Shown: piece after piece, positions 43,698 to 52,987 of the stretch
How positions within the stretch are numbered: the stretch's first letter is position 1
Layout: each line of letters opens with the position of its first letter
Assembly (NCBI GenBank): GCA_036269075.1
Contig: DATASX010000036.1
Coordinates: 1-64,000 of the forward strand
Direction of reading: 5' to 3'
Source of the DNA: Sporichthyaceae bacterium
Lineage (GTDB): Bacteria > Actinomycetota > Actinomycetes > Sporichthyales > Sporichthyaceae
Length of the DNA stretch: 64,000 bases
Translations under genes and position numbers: made by a program
The notes under the pieces: model-generated
Databases searched by the model: none
Told to the model about the DNA's origin: nothing
What the model saw: the letters and a program-made list of their open reading frames with translations, nothing else

Positions 43698-44881
43698 GCG
43701 ACAAGTTCGAACAGGACGCAGTGATCTCCGGTGTGGCCCGGTCCGCGATCGGGCGACGGCTCGGTCGCTCCGCGTTGGATCTGACCATCGACGCGGCGGT
43801 CGCGGCCATCGCCGACGCGGGCCTGACTCGCGAGGACATCGACGGCATCTGCACCTACCCGGGCGGATCGGCTGACGTCACATTCGGCTACGCCGGACCG
43901 CCGCCCCAGGAGGTGCAGGATGCGCTGCGGCTGAATCTGACGTGGTTTCAGGGCAGCGCGGAGTTGCCCGGCCAGCTCGGGGCGGTGGTCGCGGCGATGA
44001 TGGCCGTGTCCACCGGCCTGTGTCGGCACGTGCTCGTCTACCGGACGGTGACCGAGTCCTCGGCGCAGGGCGGCGGGGGGCGCGCGGCCGTGCTGGGATC
44101 CGAACGCGCGCACAGCTACGGGGTATGGAGCGCGCCCTTCGGCGGGACGTCGCCGGTGAACTGGCTGGCCCCGGTCGCCATGCGGCACATGCACGAGTTC
44201 GGCACGACTCGCGAGCAGCTGGGCCAGTTGGCGGTGACCTTTCGCCGTCATGCTGCCCTCGACCCGGACGGGGCGGTCTTCACCACTCCGCTGACGCTGG
44301 ACGACTACCTGGCCGCGCGGATGATCTCTACCCCGCTGTGCCTGTTGGACTGCGACGTCCCGGTCGACGGCTCCACCGCACTGATCGTGTCCACCGCCGC
44401 GCACGCCCCGAACACCCCGACCGGCGCCGTGCGCATCGAGGCCGTCGGCACCGCCGCACGCGGCCGACTGTCTTGGGACCAGTACGAGAACCTGACCTCG
44501 ATGGCTGCGCAGGGTGCCGCCGCGCACCTGTGGAGCCGTACGGATCTGCGGCCGGCCGACGTCGACCTGGCCCAGCTCTACGACGGGTTCTCGATCCTGG
44601 CGCTGGTCTGGCTGGAGGCGTTGGGATTCTGCGGCCACGGCGAGGGCGGTGCTTTCCTCGAGGGTGGCGCGAACATCGCGCTGTCCGGACGGCTGCCGTT
44701 GAACACCAACGGCGGGCAGCTGTCCGGCGGGCGGCTGCACGGGTACGGCCTCATTCAGGAAGCGGTCGTGCAGTTGCGCCACGCCGCCGGCCCGCGTCAA
44801 GTACGCGATGCCGAGGTGGCGCTGGTGTCCAACGGCGGTGGCCCGATCGCCGGGGCCCTACTGCTCACCCGCGACCGCTGA
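43694..44881 (+). CDS. Thiolase-like protein, Ltp2-type aldolase candidate
   Basis: 395 aa from GTG 43694, overlapping the DUF35 stop. Thiolase fold (ALDLTIDAAVAAIADAGLTREDIDGI at the start), but the thiolase Cys/His signatures are not conserved: the C-terminal region reads LNTNGGQLSGGRLHGYGLIQEAV and LAQLYDGFSILALVWLE. These Tyr-containing motifs are as in Ltp2/lipid-transfer-type aldolases, which cleave 3-hydroxyacyl-CoA by retro-aldol chemistry together with DUF35. Reaction inferred; it ends convergently overlapping the AMP ligase by 24 bp. Confidence 0.87.
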   Translation: MSDKFEQDAVISGVARSAIGRRLGRSALDLTIDAAVAAIADAGLTREDIDGICTYPGGSADVTFGYAGPPPQEVQDALRLNLTWFQGSAELPGQLGAVVAAMMAVSTGLCRHVLVYRTVTESSAQGGGGRAAVLGSERAHSYGVWSAPFGGTSPVNWLAPVAMRHMHEFGTTREQLGQLAVTFRRHAALDPDGAVFTTPLTLDDYLAARMISTPLCLLDCDVPVDGSTALIVSTAAHAPNTPTGAVRIEAVGTAARGRLSWDQYENLTSMAAQGAAAHLWSRTDLRPADVDLAQLYDGFSILALVWLEALGFCGHGEGGAFLEGGANIALSGRLPLNTNGGQLSGGRLHGYGLIQEAVVQLRHAAGPRQVRDAEVALVSNGGGPIAGALLLTRDR

Positions 44882-46264
44882 GGCAAGGAGGATAAGCACC
44901 TCGCGGCGCAGGAGTTTGCCCGTCGGGGTGCGCGGCAGTTCGTCGTGGAAGACGATGCGCTCGGGCGTCTTCGAGCCACGCAGTGCGGAACGCACGTGGC
45001 CGCGCAACACCTCGGCGTCCGGGGCGACACCCGGCGCAGGGACGACAACCGCTTCGAGTCGCTGACCCCATTCCTCGTCCGGCACGCCGACCACCGCGGC
45101 GTCGGCGACGGCAGGGTGGCGCAGCAGGACGTCCTCGATCTCGGCCGGCGCGATGTTCTCCCCGCCGCGGATGATGGTGTCGTCGACGCGACCCGTCACG
45201 AACAGGTAGCCATCCGCGTCCAGCCGCCCGGAGTCGCGGGTGTCGAAGAAGCCGCGAGCGTCTACGGCCGGCCCGGTGCCGGCGTACTCCCCCGAGACCT
45301 GCTCACCGCGAATCCAGATCCGGCCGTCGCGGACCTCCACCTCGACGCCGGGCACCGCACGACCCGCGGAATGCAGGCGGGCGCGGACCTCCGGGTCGCC
45401 GGACGCCAGCGCGGCGCGGTGGTCGGCGGGGCTGAGAACGGACACCGTGGAACTGGTCTCAGTCAGTCCGTACGCGTTGACGAATCCGACGCGCGGCCAT
45501 TCGCGCAGCGCCGTCTCGATGACCCGCGGGGGCATTGCCGCGCCGCCGTAGGCCAACGCGCGCAACGACGGTGCGGACCGATCGCCCTCTGCCGTCATGA
45601 TGCGCGCGAGCATGGTCGGCACGACCATCGCGTTGGTGATGTCCTCGGCCCGCACGGTCGCCAACCACTCCGCCGGGTCGAACGCGGGCAGCGAGACCAC
45701 CCGACGGCCGGCGAACAGATTGCTCAGCACGTTGGAGATTCCGGCGATGTGGTACGGCGGAACGCTCACCAATGCGGCCTCGTCGGCCCCTGCACCGGCG
45801 AACTCCACCGTGCCGAAGACGTAGGAGACCAGATTGGCGTGGCGCAGCAGCACGCCCTTCGGGGCCGAGGTCGTGCCCGAGGTGTAGATGATGACAGCGG
45901 GTGAGTCGCTGTCGGCAGCTGCCTCGACCGGATCGGCGCCGGCGGCCGCAGCGAGGAAGGACTCGTCGGAGACGACCCGCGCGCTCGGGTGACGGGCCAT
46001 CAGGTCGTCGAGTTGCTCGGCGCCGAGCCGGTAGTTCAGTGGCACGAGCGGCACACCGGCGTACGCCGCCGCAAACAGCGCGACGGGGAACGCGGGTCCG
46101 TTCACCGCGAGGAAAACTATCGCGTCGGCATCGGCGGCCAGAGTCGCCCCGCCGCGAGCCAGACGCTCGAGCTGACGGGGCGTCAGTCCATCGGTGCGAC
46201 TGCCGATCACGACTCGGTCGCCGAAGCCGTCGACCGCCATGCTCAGCAGGGTCGTCAGATGCAC
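44858..46264 (-). CDS. Class I adenylate-forming enzyme (acyl-CoA synthetase)
   Basis: 468 aa, GTG start. P-loop IIYTSGTTSAPKGVLLRH near residue 125, A5 NAYGLTETSSTVSVL near 250, A7 FFDTRDSGRLDADGYLFVTGR near 345 and A10 Lys in RTPTGKLLRREV near 450. Shorter than typical (about 510 aa) because of a compact N-terminus. Activates a carboxylic acid, possibly a degradation intermediate. Coupled to a small unknown gene and a CaiB-type CoA-transferase upstream. Confidence 0.9.
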   Translation of the reverse strand: MHLTTLLSMAVDGFGDRVVIGSRTDGLTPRQLERLARGGATLAADADAIVFLAVNGPAFPVALFAAAYAGVPLVPLNYRLGAEQLDDLMARHPSARVVSDESFLAAAAGADPVEAAADSDSPAVIIYTSGTTSAPKGVLLRHANLVSYVFGTVEFAGAGADEAALVSVPPYHIAGISNVLSNLFAGRRVVSLPAFDPAEWLATVRAEDITNAMVVPTMLARIMTAEGDRSAPSLRALAYGGAAMPPRVIETALREWPRVGFVNAYGLTETSSTVSVLSPADHRAALASGDPEVRARLHSAGRAVPGVEVEVRDGRIWIRGEQVSGEYAGTGPAVDARGFFDTRDSGRLDADGYLFVTGRVDDTIIRGGENIAPAEIEDVLLRHPAVADAAVVGVPDEEWGQRLEAVVVPAPGVAPDAEVLRGHVRSALRGSKTPERIVFHDELPRTPTGKLLRREVLILLASAVAGEQ

Positions 46265-46274
46265 GGTCGCGGCC

Positions 46275-46583
46275 TCAGTCCGAGGCGGGCAACGGTTGGG
46301 CGGCCTTGACCACCAACGGATTCCCGTTCACCGCAAGGGTTCCGGCGCCCGCCTTGGTGCACAGCAGTTCGACGGCGTTGGCCGGATCGACGTAGCGCTT
46401 GCCCAGCTGGGTCCCGGCGGACTGCGTCGGGTCCGGGGTGCCGGTAGCTGCTGCCGGGTCCTTGGCATCCACCATCGCCGCGCCGCCGCAGGTCAGTTCC
46501 AGGTCGGCGTCCGGCCAGCGCACGACAACCACCGCCGTCGCGTCGACCGCGCTGGCCAGGGATTGACCGATGCCGGCCTTCAC
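46275..46583 (-). CDS. Small hypothetical protein between CoA-transferase and acyl-CoA synthetase
   Basis: 102 aa, GTG overlapping the CoA-transferase stop (GTGA). Mainly beta-strand-like: VDATAVVVVRWPDADLELTCGG at the start with a Cys, a flexible DPAAATGTPDPTQSAG loop, and VELLCTKAGAGTLAVNGNPLVV with a second Cys. No signal peptide or membrane segment. Function unknown; its setting suggests a partner of the AMP ligase or CoA-transferase. Confidence 0.65.
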   Translation of the reverse strand: MKAGIGQSLASAVDATAVVVVRWPDADLELTCGGAAMVDAKDPAAATGTPDPTQSAGTQLGKRYVDPANAVELLCTKAGAGTLAVNGNPLVVKAAQPLPASD

Positions 46584-47815
46584 GTTGCCGCCCCGGCGAT
46601 CTTCAAGGCGATCAGCTCCTCCTCGGCCAGGCCGAGCTCGCGCAGCAGTTCATCGGTGTGCTCGGCGAACTGTGGGGCCCGGGTCAGGGTCGGTGGGGTC
46701 TGGTCGAACTGCACCGGATTCGCCACCAGTTCGCGGGGTACCCCCTCGGCATCGGTCACCGTTGCGATGCCGCCGTTGGCCCGCAGCGCCTCGTCCTGCG
46801 CGACTTCCCAGGAGTTCTGCACCACCGCCCATTGGCCCGAGACGTTGCCGAGGACCTCGATCCACTCGGCCAGCGGCCGGGCGGCGAGGATCCCCGCGAC
46901 CAGTTCAGCGGCCGCGGCGGCGTTAGCCATCAGCGCGGCGGTGTCGGCGAATCGCGCGTCCGTTGCCAGGTCCGGCCGGCCGACGGCGTCGCAGAACTCC
47001 GGCCAGTACCGGCCCGGCTGAAGCATCGTCAGTTCCAACCACCGGTCATCCGCGGTGCGATACGAGCCGGACAGCGGATTGGCCGCCGATCCGTGGCGTG
47101 GCCGGGCGTTCTGCGGCAGCGGGCCACCGTTCATCAGCGCCAGGTTCACGGTGAACTGGGTGCTCCACGCCCCGACACCGAGCAACGACACGTCGACCAC
47201 GGAGGTCTCGCCGGTCATGGCACGTTTGAAAAGCGCCGCCGCGATCCCGCCGGCGATCGTCATCCCGCCTGTGCAGTCGCCGTAGGCGCCCGACGGCATC
47301 CGGGTCAGTCGGTCCGCGCCGGGTGCGGTGGAACCGGCCGCGCTGCCGCCGCGGGCCCAGAACGCCGTGCTGTCGTAGCCGCCCTTGTCGGCCTCCGGCC
47401 CGCGCTGGCCGAAGCCGCTGCCCCGGACGTACACGATGTCCGGGTTGATCGCCCGGACGTCGTCGAGGTCGATGCCGAGCTTTGCCCGCGCGGTCGGCAG
47501 GTAGTTGGTGAGGAACACGTCGCTGCGGCGGATCAACTCGGCCAGCACCGGACGGGAGGCCGGGTTGTCCAATGCCAGGCCGATGCTCCGCTTGCCTCGG
47601 TTCGGGCCCTCCATCACCGGGAAGAACGACGACCCCCGGCTGTAGACATCGTGCCCGAGCAGCTTGACGATGCCGCGCTGGGCGTCCCCCCGCTCGGCGT
47701 GCTCGACCTTGACGACCTGCGCACCCCAGTCGGCCAGTATCGCCCCGGCCGCGGGCACGAACGTGTACTGGGCGACCTCCAGCACGCGCACGCCCGACAT
47801 CGGACCGGCCACCAC
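46580..47815 (-). CDS. CaiB/BaiF family CoA-transferase
   Basis: 411 aa; two GTG codons in a row (47815, 47812) with GGAGGG upstream. Large-domain start VRVLEVAQYTFVPAAGAILADWGAQVVKVEH, nucleophile-type Asp in EADKGGYDSTAFWARGG near residue 150, and the small domain later (RTADDRWLELTMLQPGRYWPEF). Family III CoA-transferases move CoA between carboxylates through an Asp-CoA anhydride. Probably CoA activation of a pathway acid at the expense of another thioester. Operator copy E lies upstream. Confidence 0.92.
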   Translation of the reverse strand: MVAGPMSGVRVLEVAQYTFVPAAGAILADWGAQVVKVEHAERGDAQRGIVKLLGHDVYSRGSSFFPVMEGPNRGKRSIGLALDNPASRPVLAELIRRSDVFLTNYLPTARAKLGIDLDDVRAINPDIVYVRGSGFGQRGPEADKGGYDSTAFWARGGSAAGSTAPGADRLTRMPSGAYGDCTGGMTIAGGIAAALFKRAMTGETSVVDVSLLGVGAWSTQFTVNLALMNGGPLPQNARPRHGSAANPLSGSYRTADDRWLELTMLQPGRYWPEFCDAVGRPDLATDARFADTAALMANAAAAAELVAGILAARPLAEWIEVLGNVSGQWAVVQNSWEVAQDEALRANGGIATVTDAEGVPRELVANPVQFDQTPPTLTRAPQFAEHTDELLRELGLAEEELIALKIAGAAT

Positions 47816-47839
47816 GACCCTCCGTCCTACGAAGTCGCT

Positions 47840-48902
<1,063 letters not shown>

Positions 48903-48904
48903 TC

Positions 48905-49531
48905 ATGACGGTTACCGCGGTGGCTTTCGACTTCGGCGGCGTGCTTACGTACTCCTCCTTCGGCGGGCTGGCGAGCTACGGGACCGAGCTCGGCCTGCCC
49001 GAGGCGGCTTTGGTCGGGTACTTCCGCGACGACCCGCAGATGGCCCGGCTGGAGATCGGCGAGATCACCTCCCGGGAGTTCTTCAAGTACGTCTGCCTCG
49101 ACGCCGAACGCCGGCACGGGCGGCGCATCGACATCCGCCGGCTGGCCGCGGCCGCCGGCGAGGGTGAGCGACTCGACCCGCTGATGCTCGACCTGGTCGC
49201 CGAGGTCCGGGCCCGGTGTCCGGTGGCACTGGTGACCAACAACGTGGCCGGCGCGGCCTGGCGCGCGACGTTCCGCTTCGACGCGTTCGACGTGGTGCTC
49301 GACTCCAGCGAGATCGGCGTCCGCAAGCCGGACCCGCGGATCTACCTCGCGCTGTGCGCGAAGCTGGTCCGGGACCCGGCGCAGGTCGCGTTCGTCGACG
49401 ACCTGCCGCGCAACACCGATGCCGCGGCTGCGCGGGGCCTGCACCCGATCCTGTTCACCGATCGTGCGTCCTGCCGGGCCGAACTGGTCCGACTCGGCGT
49501 GCTCACCGGCCATGCCGTCAGCGTGGACTGA
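48905..49531 (+). CDS. HAD family hydrolase
   Basis: 208 aa, ATG start. Motif I FDFGGVLTYS near residue 9 with Gly in place of the second Asp, motif II VALVTNN near 104, Lys in IGVRKPDPRIYLAL near 144 and motif IV FVDDLPRNTDAA near 170. The G at the +2 position is as in HAD-IA epoxide hydrolase-N and related phosphatase relatives. The role in the catabolic cluster is unclear. Ends with a 14-bp convergent overlap with the crotonase gene. Confidence 0.85.
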   Translation: MTVTAVAFDFGGVLTYSSFGGLASYGTELGLPEAALVGYFRDDPQMARLEIGEITSREFFKYVCLDAERRHGRRIDIRRLAAAAGEGERLDPLMLDLVAEVRARCPVALVTNNVAGAAWRATFRFDAFDVVLDSSEIGVRKPDPRIYLALCAKLVRDPAQVAFVDDLPRNTDAAAARGLHPILFTDRASCRAELVRLGVLTGHAVSVD

Positions 49532-50369
49532 TCTCGTCGACCAGGCCCCAGGCCAGGGCGGTCCCGACGTCGAGCGCGCCGCCGGTCAGTGCGAGGTAGA
49601 GCGTGCGCGGGACGCCGATCCGGCGCGGCAGGCTGACCGTCCCACCCGCGCCGGGGATCAACCCCATGCCGACCTCCGGCAGGCGGAACGTCGTGTCCGG
49701 CGCGGCGACGACCCGTCCGGCGAACGCGGCCAGCTCGATGCCGGCGCCGATGCAGGGCCCGTGCAACCGGACCTCGGTGCGGTCGGCGATCGCCTGCAAC
49801 GGACCGGCGGCACCATGCCTGGTGCGGATGACGTGCGCGGTCTCGAGATCCGGAGTGGTGCCGAACTCCGCGAGGTCGCCACCGGAGCAGAAGCTCGGCC
49901 CGGCGCCGTCGAGCAACACGCGCACGGCGGGGTCGTGCAGGGCCACATCGAGGCCGGCCACCAGCGCGTCCCGCAGTTGCGCCCCGTAGGCATTGCGCCG
50001 CTCCGGCCGGTTCAACGTGACGTGCAGGACGTCGCCGTCGCGGCGCAGGAGCACCGGGTCCTCGACCACCGGGGGCAGCGGCGCCGGGCCCCGCTTGTCC
50101 AGCCAGCGCGCGAATTCGGGCCCGGCGAGCAGCTCCGAGTACGTGCGCGACTCGAGTTCGAGCGCAGCCGCGAACTCGAGGGTCGGCGTCCGGCCCAGCA
50201 CATCCACCAAGGCCGAGACAGCCTGCGGATGGGCCCGATGGATGGCGAAAATATGCCGCTCGACGTGGCGCCATTGGTCGATGCCGATCTCGTCGGGCGA
50301 GGTCTCCGCGCCCCGCTCGACGAACTTCATCGGGAGCGGGCCCATCATCACGACCACGGAAGCGCTCAC
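49518..50369 (-). CDS. Enoyl-CoA hydratase/isomerase family protein with N-terminal extension
   Basis: 283 aa from GTG 50369. The crotonase core starts only near residue 105 (DVLHVTLNRPERRNAY), with GPSFCSGGDLAEFG and LHGPCIGAGIELAAFAGRVVAA as oxyanion-hole segments and EVGMGLIPGAGGTVSLPRRIG. The first 100 residues (IDQWRHVERHIFAIHRAHPQAV, LELESRTYSELLAGPEF) are mostly helical and not part of the crotonase fold. Length and start are therefore uncertain, but the extension shows consistent coding. Divergent by 24 bp from the CoA-transferase. Confidence 0.83.
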   Translation of the reverse strand: MSASVVVMMGPLPMKFVERGAETSPDEIGIDQWRHVERHIFAIHRAHPQAVSALVDVLGRTPTLEFAAALELESRTYSELLAGPEFARWLDKRGPAPLPPVVEDPVLLRRDGDVLHVTLNRPERRNAYGAQLRDALVAGLDVALHDPAVRVLLDGAGPSFCSGGDLAEFGTTPDLETAHVIRTRHGAAGPLQAIADRTEVRLHGPCIGAGIELAAFAGRVVAAPDTTFRLPEVGMGLIPGAGGTVSLPRRIGVPRTLYLALTGGALDVGTALAWGLVDEISPR

Positions 50370-50393
50370 GGCCGCCGAGTGTATGTTCGCGAG

Positions 50394-51554
50394 GTGGCCG
50401 GCGGGGATCGAATTTCCGATTGGGCCGCCTGCGGGGTCGTCCCTCTGACGGGGCATCAGGACGGGCCGCCGCTGATCCCGCCCGGGCACGCCGCGACCCG
50501 CGCGCGCGAACTCGCCGAGTACCTCGGCCTCGACGTGGACGGTGCCGCGCTGCTGGCCGAGCGAGCCGCGTTCACCGGCCGCCGCCGCAATGGTCCGGTC
50601 TCCGTGGGGGGCAGCTGCCGGCTCCTGCCGACGGCCGACGGATGGGCCGCGGTCTCCTGCGCCCGACCCGATGACCCCGCCCTGCTCGCCGCGCTGATCG
50701 GACGCGAACTGGACGGCGACGTCTGGCCCGCCGTCGCCGAGTGGCTGCGCGCACACCCCGGCGCCGAGCTTGCGGAGCGCTCCACACTGCTCGGCGCCGC
50801 CGCGACCTCCGTTGCGTCAGCGAAACCGTGCGCTGCAGTGCACGGTTTCGCTGACGCAACAAGGTTTCTGGGGGCGCCGCGGTCGCCGGACGGGCTGTTG
50901 GTGGTGGACTTCAGCGCGTTGTGGGCCGGACCCCTGTGCGCGCACCTGCTCGGCCTGGCCGGGGCCCGTGTCGTGAAGGTCGAGACTCCGGACCGCCCGG
51001 ACGGCGCACGGCGCGGGACCGCGGAGTTCTATCGCTTGCTGCACGCCGGCCACCGCTCGGTGGTAGCCGATCCGACCGAACCCGACGGGCGCCGATTCCT
51101 GCACGCTTTGGTCGCGGCCGCCGACGTGGTCATCGAAGGTTCGCGGCCCCGGGCGCTGGCCGCCTGGGGGCTGAGTCCAGCGGCCACCGACGCAACCTGG
51201 ATCTCGATCACCGCGGCCGGCCGGTCCTGCAACCGGATCGGGTTCGGCGACGACGTCGCGGCCGGCGCCGGACTGGTCGCGCTCGACCCGGACCGCGCCG
51301 GGCCGGTATTCGTCGGCGACGCGATCGCCGACCCGTTGGCCGGGCTCACCGCGGCGGCAGCCGCGCTCGGTGCCCTGCCGGGCAGCCTGGTCGAGGTGTC
51401 CATGCACGACGTGGTCGCGGCCACCCTCGATGTCGCCGAGCCGAGCCTGGTCGCACGGTCCGGCCTCGCGATGCCCCGCGCCCGGGAGCCGCACGGTGCG
51501 GCGCCGAACTCGGGCGCGGACACTGCCGCGGTGCGCCGGGAACTCCGATGCTGA
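50394..51554 (+). CDS. CaiB/BaiF-type CoA-transferase with permuted domain order
   Basis: 386 aa from GTG 50394 (GTG 50379 also possible). Residues 1-135 look like the small domain of the family (GRRRNGPVSVGGSCRLLPTADGWAAVSCARPDD), and the large domain starts only near residue 165: LLVVDFSALWAGPLCAHLLGLAGARVVKVE, Asp in GFGDDVAAGAGLV near 287, SLVEVSMHDVVAATLD. Usual family members have the large domain first. A 50-bp palindrome encodes residues 140-156, exactly the joint. Catalytic activity is plausible; the substrate is unknown. Overlaps the amidohydrolase start by 7 bp. Confidence 0.8.
   Translation: MAGGDRISDWAACGVVPLTGHQDGPPLIPPGHAATRARELAEYLGLDVDGAALLAERAAFTGRRRNGPVSVGGSCRLLPTADGWAAVSCARPDDPALLAALIGRELDGDVWPAVAEWLRAHPGAELAERSTLLGAAATSVASAKPCAAVHGFADATRFLGAPRSPDGLLVVDFSALWAGPLCAHLLGLAGARVVKVETPDRPDGARRGTAEFYRLLHAGHRSVVADPTEPDGRRFLHALVAAADVVIEGSRPRALAAWGLSPAATDATWISITAAGRSCNRIGFGDDVAAGAGLVALDPDRAGPVFVGDAIADPLAGLTAAAAALGALPGSLVEVSMHDVVAATLDVAEPSLVARSGLAMPRAREPHGAAPNSGADTAAVRRELRC
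50811..50860. repeat. 50-bp near-perfect palindrome inside a CoA-transferase gene
   Basis: Arms GTTGCGTCAGCGAAACCGTGC (50811-50831) and GCACGGTTTCGCTGACGCAAC (50840-50860) with centre GCTGCAGT; 24 of 25 pairs match. It stays in frame (SVASAKPCAAVHGFADAT). It resembles a dispersed palindromic unit; a degenerate relative is at 26887-26934. Confidence 0.88.
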
Positions 51555-52840
51555 TCCGCAACGCGGTGCTCAACGGCCGGACCGTCGACCTGCGACTGCA
51601 CGGCGATCGCGTGCACCAGATCGGGGTCGACCTGCGCGGTGCGGAACTTCTCGACGCCGCCGGCGCGGCCGTGCTGCCCGGCCTGGTCGACCACCACCTG
51701 CACCTGCACGCGATCGCCGCTGCACTGACGTCGGTCTCGGTGGCAGGCCTCGACCCGGCCGCGACGGCCCGCGTGCTGGCCGCGGCGCCCGCCGACGCGC
51801 TCGGCTGGGTCCGGGCCGTGGGCGGCGAGACCGCGCTGGACAGCGCCGCCCTCGACGCCCTGCACCCGCAGCGCCCGATCCGGGTGCAGCACCGCAGCGG
51901 CGCGCTGTGGACCGTGAACACCCGGGGCGCGCACCTGCTCGACCTGGCCGGTGCCGCGCACCCCGGCGTCGAACACGACCCCGCGGGCACACCCACCGGA
52001 CGGCTCTGGCGAGCCGACGCGTGGCTGCGCGAGCGACTGCCGGCGAGCGGCCCGCCGGACCTGGGCCCGGTCGGCGCACTGCTCGCCGGGTACGGGATAA
52101 CCGCGGTCACCGACGCGACACCGGACCTCGACCGACTCGATGCCACCGCGCTCCCCCAGCACGTGACGGCACTGGGTGTCGGCCTCGAGTGCGCCCCACC
52201 GCCGGGCGTCGCCGTCGGGCCGTACAAGATCGTCATCGCGGACTCGGGCCCGATGGACTTCGACGACCTGGTCGCGAGGATCGTGGCCGCGCACCGCACC
52301 GGCCGGGCGGTCGCCGTGCACTGCGTCAGCCGGGACGCATTGGCCCTGCTGCTCGCGGCCTTCGACACGGTCGGCACCGCCCCCGGCGACCGTCTGGAGC
52401 ATGCCGCTCTCGTGCCCGCCGAGGCTATCGGCGCACTGGCCGCCCGCGGCCTGCGGGTGGTCACCCAACCGGGCTTCCTGGCCGACCGGGGCGACGCCTA
52501 CCGCCGTGACGTCCCGCTCGTCGACCACCAGGACCTCTACCGCTGCGCCTCGCTGCGGGCCGGCGGGGTACCTGTCGCACTGTCCAGCGACGCCCCGCAC
52601 GGGCCGCTGGACCCGTGGGCGGTCATCGACGCCGCGGTGACCCGGCGCACGCCGGACGGCACGGTGCTCGGCCCGACCGAATGCATCGACCGGGAATCCG
52701 CACTCACCGCTTACCTGGCCCCGCCGGACGACCCCGGCGGTCCACCGCGCCGGGTGGCCCCGGGCTGCCCGGCCGACCTCGTGCTGCGCGCGGACGGCGT
52801 CACCCGGGCCACGTTCGTCGCGGGCCACCGCGTGGCCTGA
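51548..52840 (+). CDS. Amidohydrolase family protein (amidohydrolase 3/YtcJ-like)
   Basis: 430 aa, ATG overlapping the CoA-transferase stop. N-terminal and C-terminal beta-sandwich parts flank a TIM barrel: GLVDHHLHLHAIAAAL with the HxH metal pair near residue 49, VAVHCVSRDALALLL near 260, GDRLEHAALVPAEAI near 288, and the metal Asp in VALSSDAPHGPLDPW near 345. A metal-dependent hydrolase of amide, imine or ester bonds. The substrate is unknown; it may open a lactone or amide in the adjacent pathway. Confidence 0.87.
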   Translation: MLIRNAVLNGRTVDLRLHGDRVHQIGVDLRGAELLDAAGAAVLPGLVDHHLHLHAIAAALTSVSVAGLDPAATARVLAAAPADALGWVRAVGGETALDSAALDALHPQRPIRVQHRSGALWTVNTRGAHLLDLAGAAHPGVEHDPAGTPTGRLWRADAWLRERLPASGPPDLGPVGALLAGYGITAVTDATPDLDRLDATALPQHVTALGVGLECAPPPGVAVGPYKIVIADSGPMDFDDLVARIVAAHRTGRAVAVHCVSRDALALLLAAFDTVGTAPGDRLEHAALVPAEAIGALAARGLRVVTQPGFLADRGDAYRRDVPLVDHQDLYRCASLRAGGVPVALSSDAPHGPLDPWAVIDAAVTRRTPDGTVLGPTECIDRESALTAYLAPPDDPGGPPRRVAPGCPADLVLRADGVTRATFVAGHRVA

Positions 52841-52987
52841 ACCGGTTTCGCCGGCGAACCTGTCGACCGGTCGGCCGTTCCGCCGGCGATTACGCGCCGG
52901 TACACGGGATTCCGACCTCCCCGACGCGTGAAAATCAGGCATCGAATTACATTGACAGAGAGGGGTCCGTGGACGCTGAATAGCGGT
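52841..52987. other. Gap before the envelope/transport operon
   Basis: 147 bp with an immediate palindromic stretch TTCGCCGGCGAA (52847-52858) after the amidohydrolase stop, then AT-richer sequence around 52931-52958 that may hold the promoter of the next operon. No confident -10/-35 pair. Confidence 0.35.

Noticed and set aside
43694-44881. Calling the thiolase-like protein a genuine acetyl-CoA acetyltransferase
   Set aside because: The nucleophilic Cys and C-terminal Cys/His thiolase motifs are missing, whereas the DUF35 partner and HGYG/YDGF motifs fit an Ltp2-type aldolase better.
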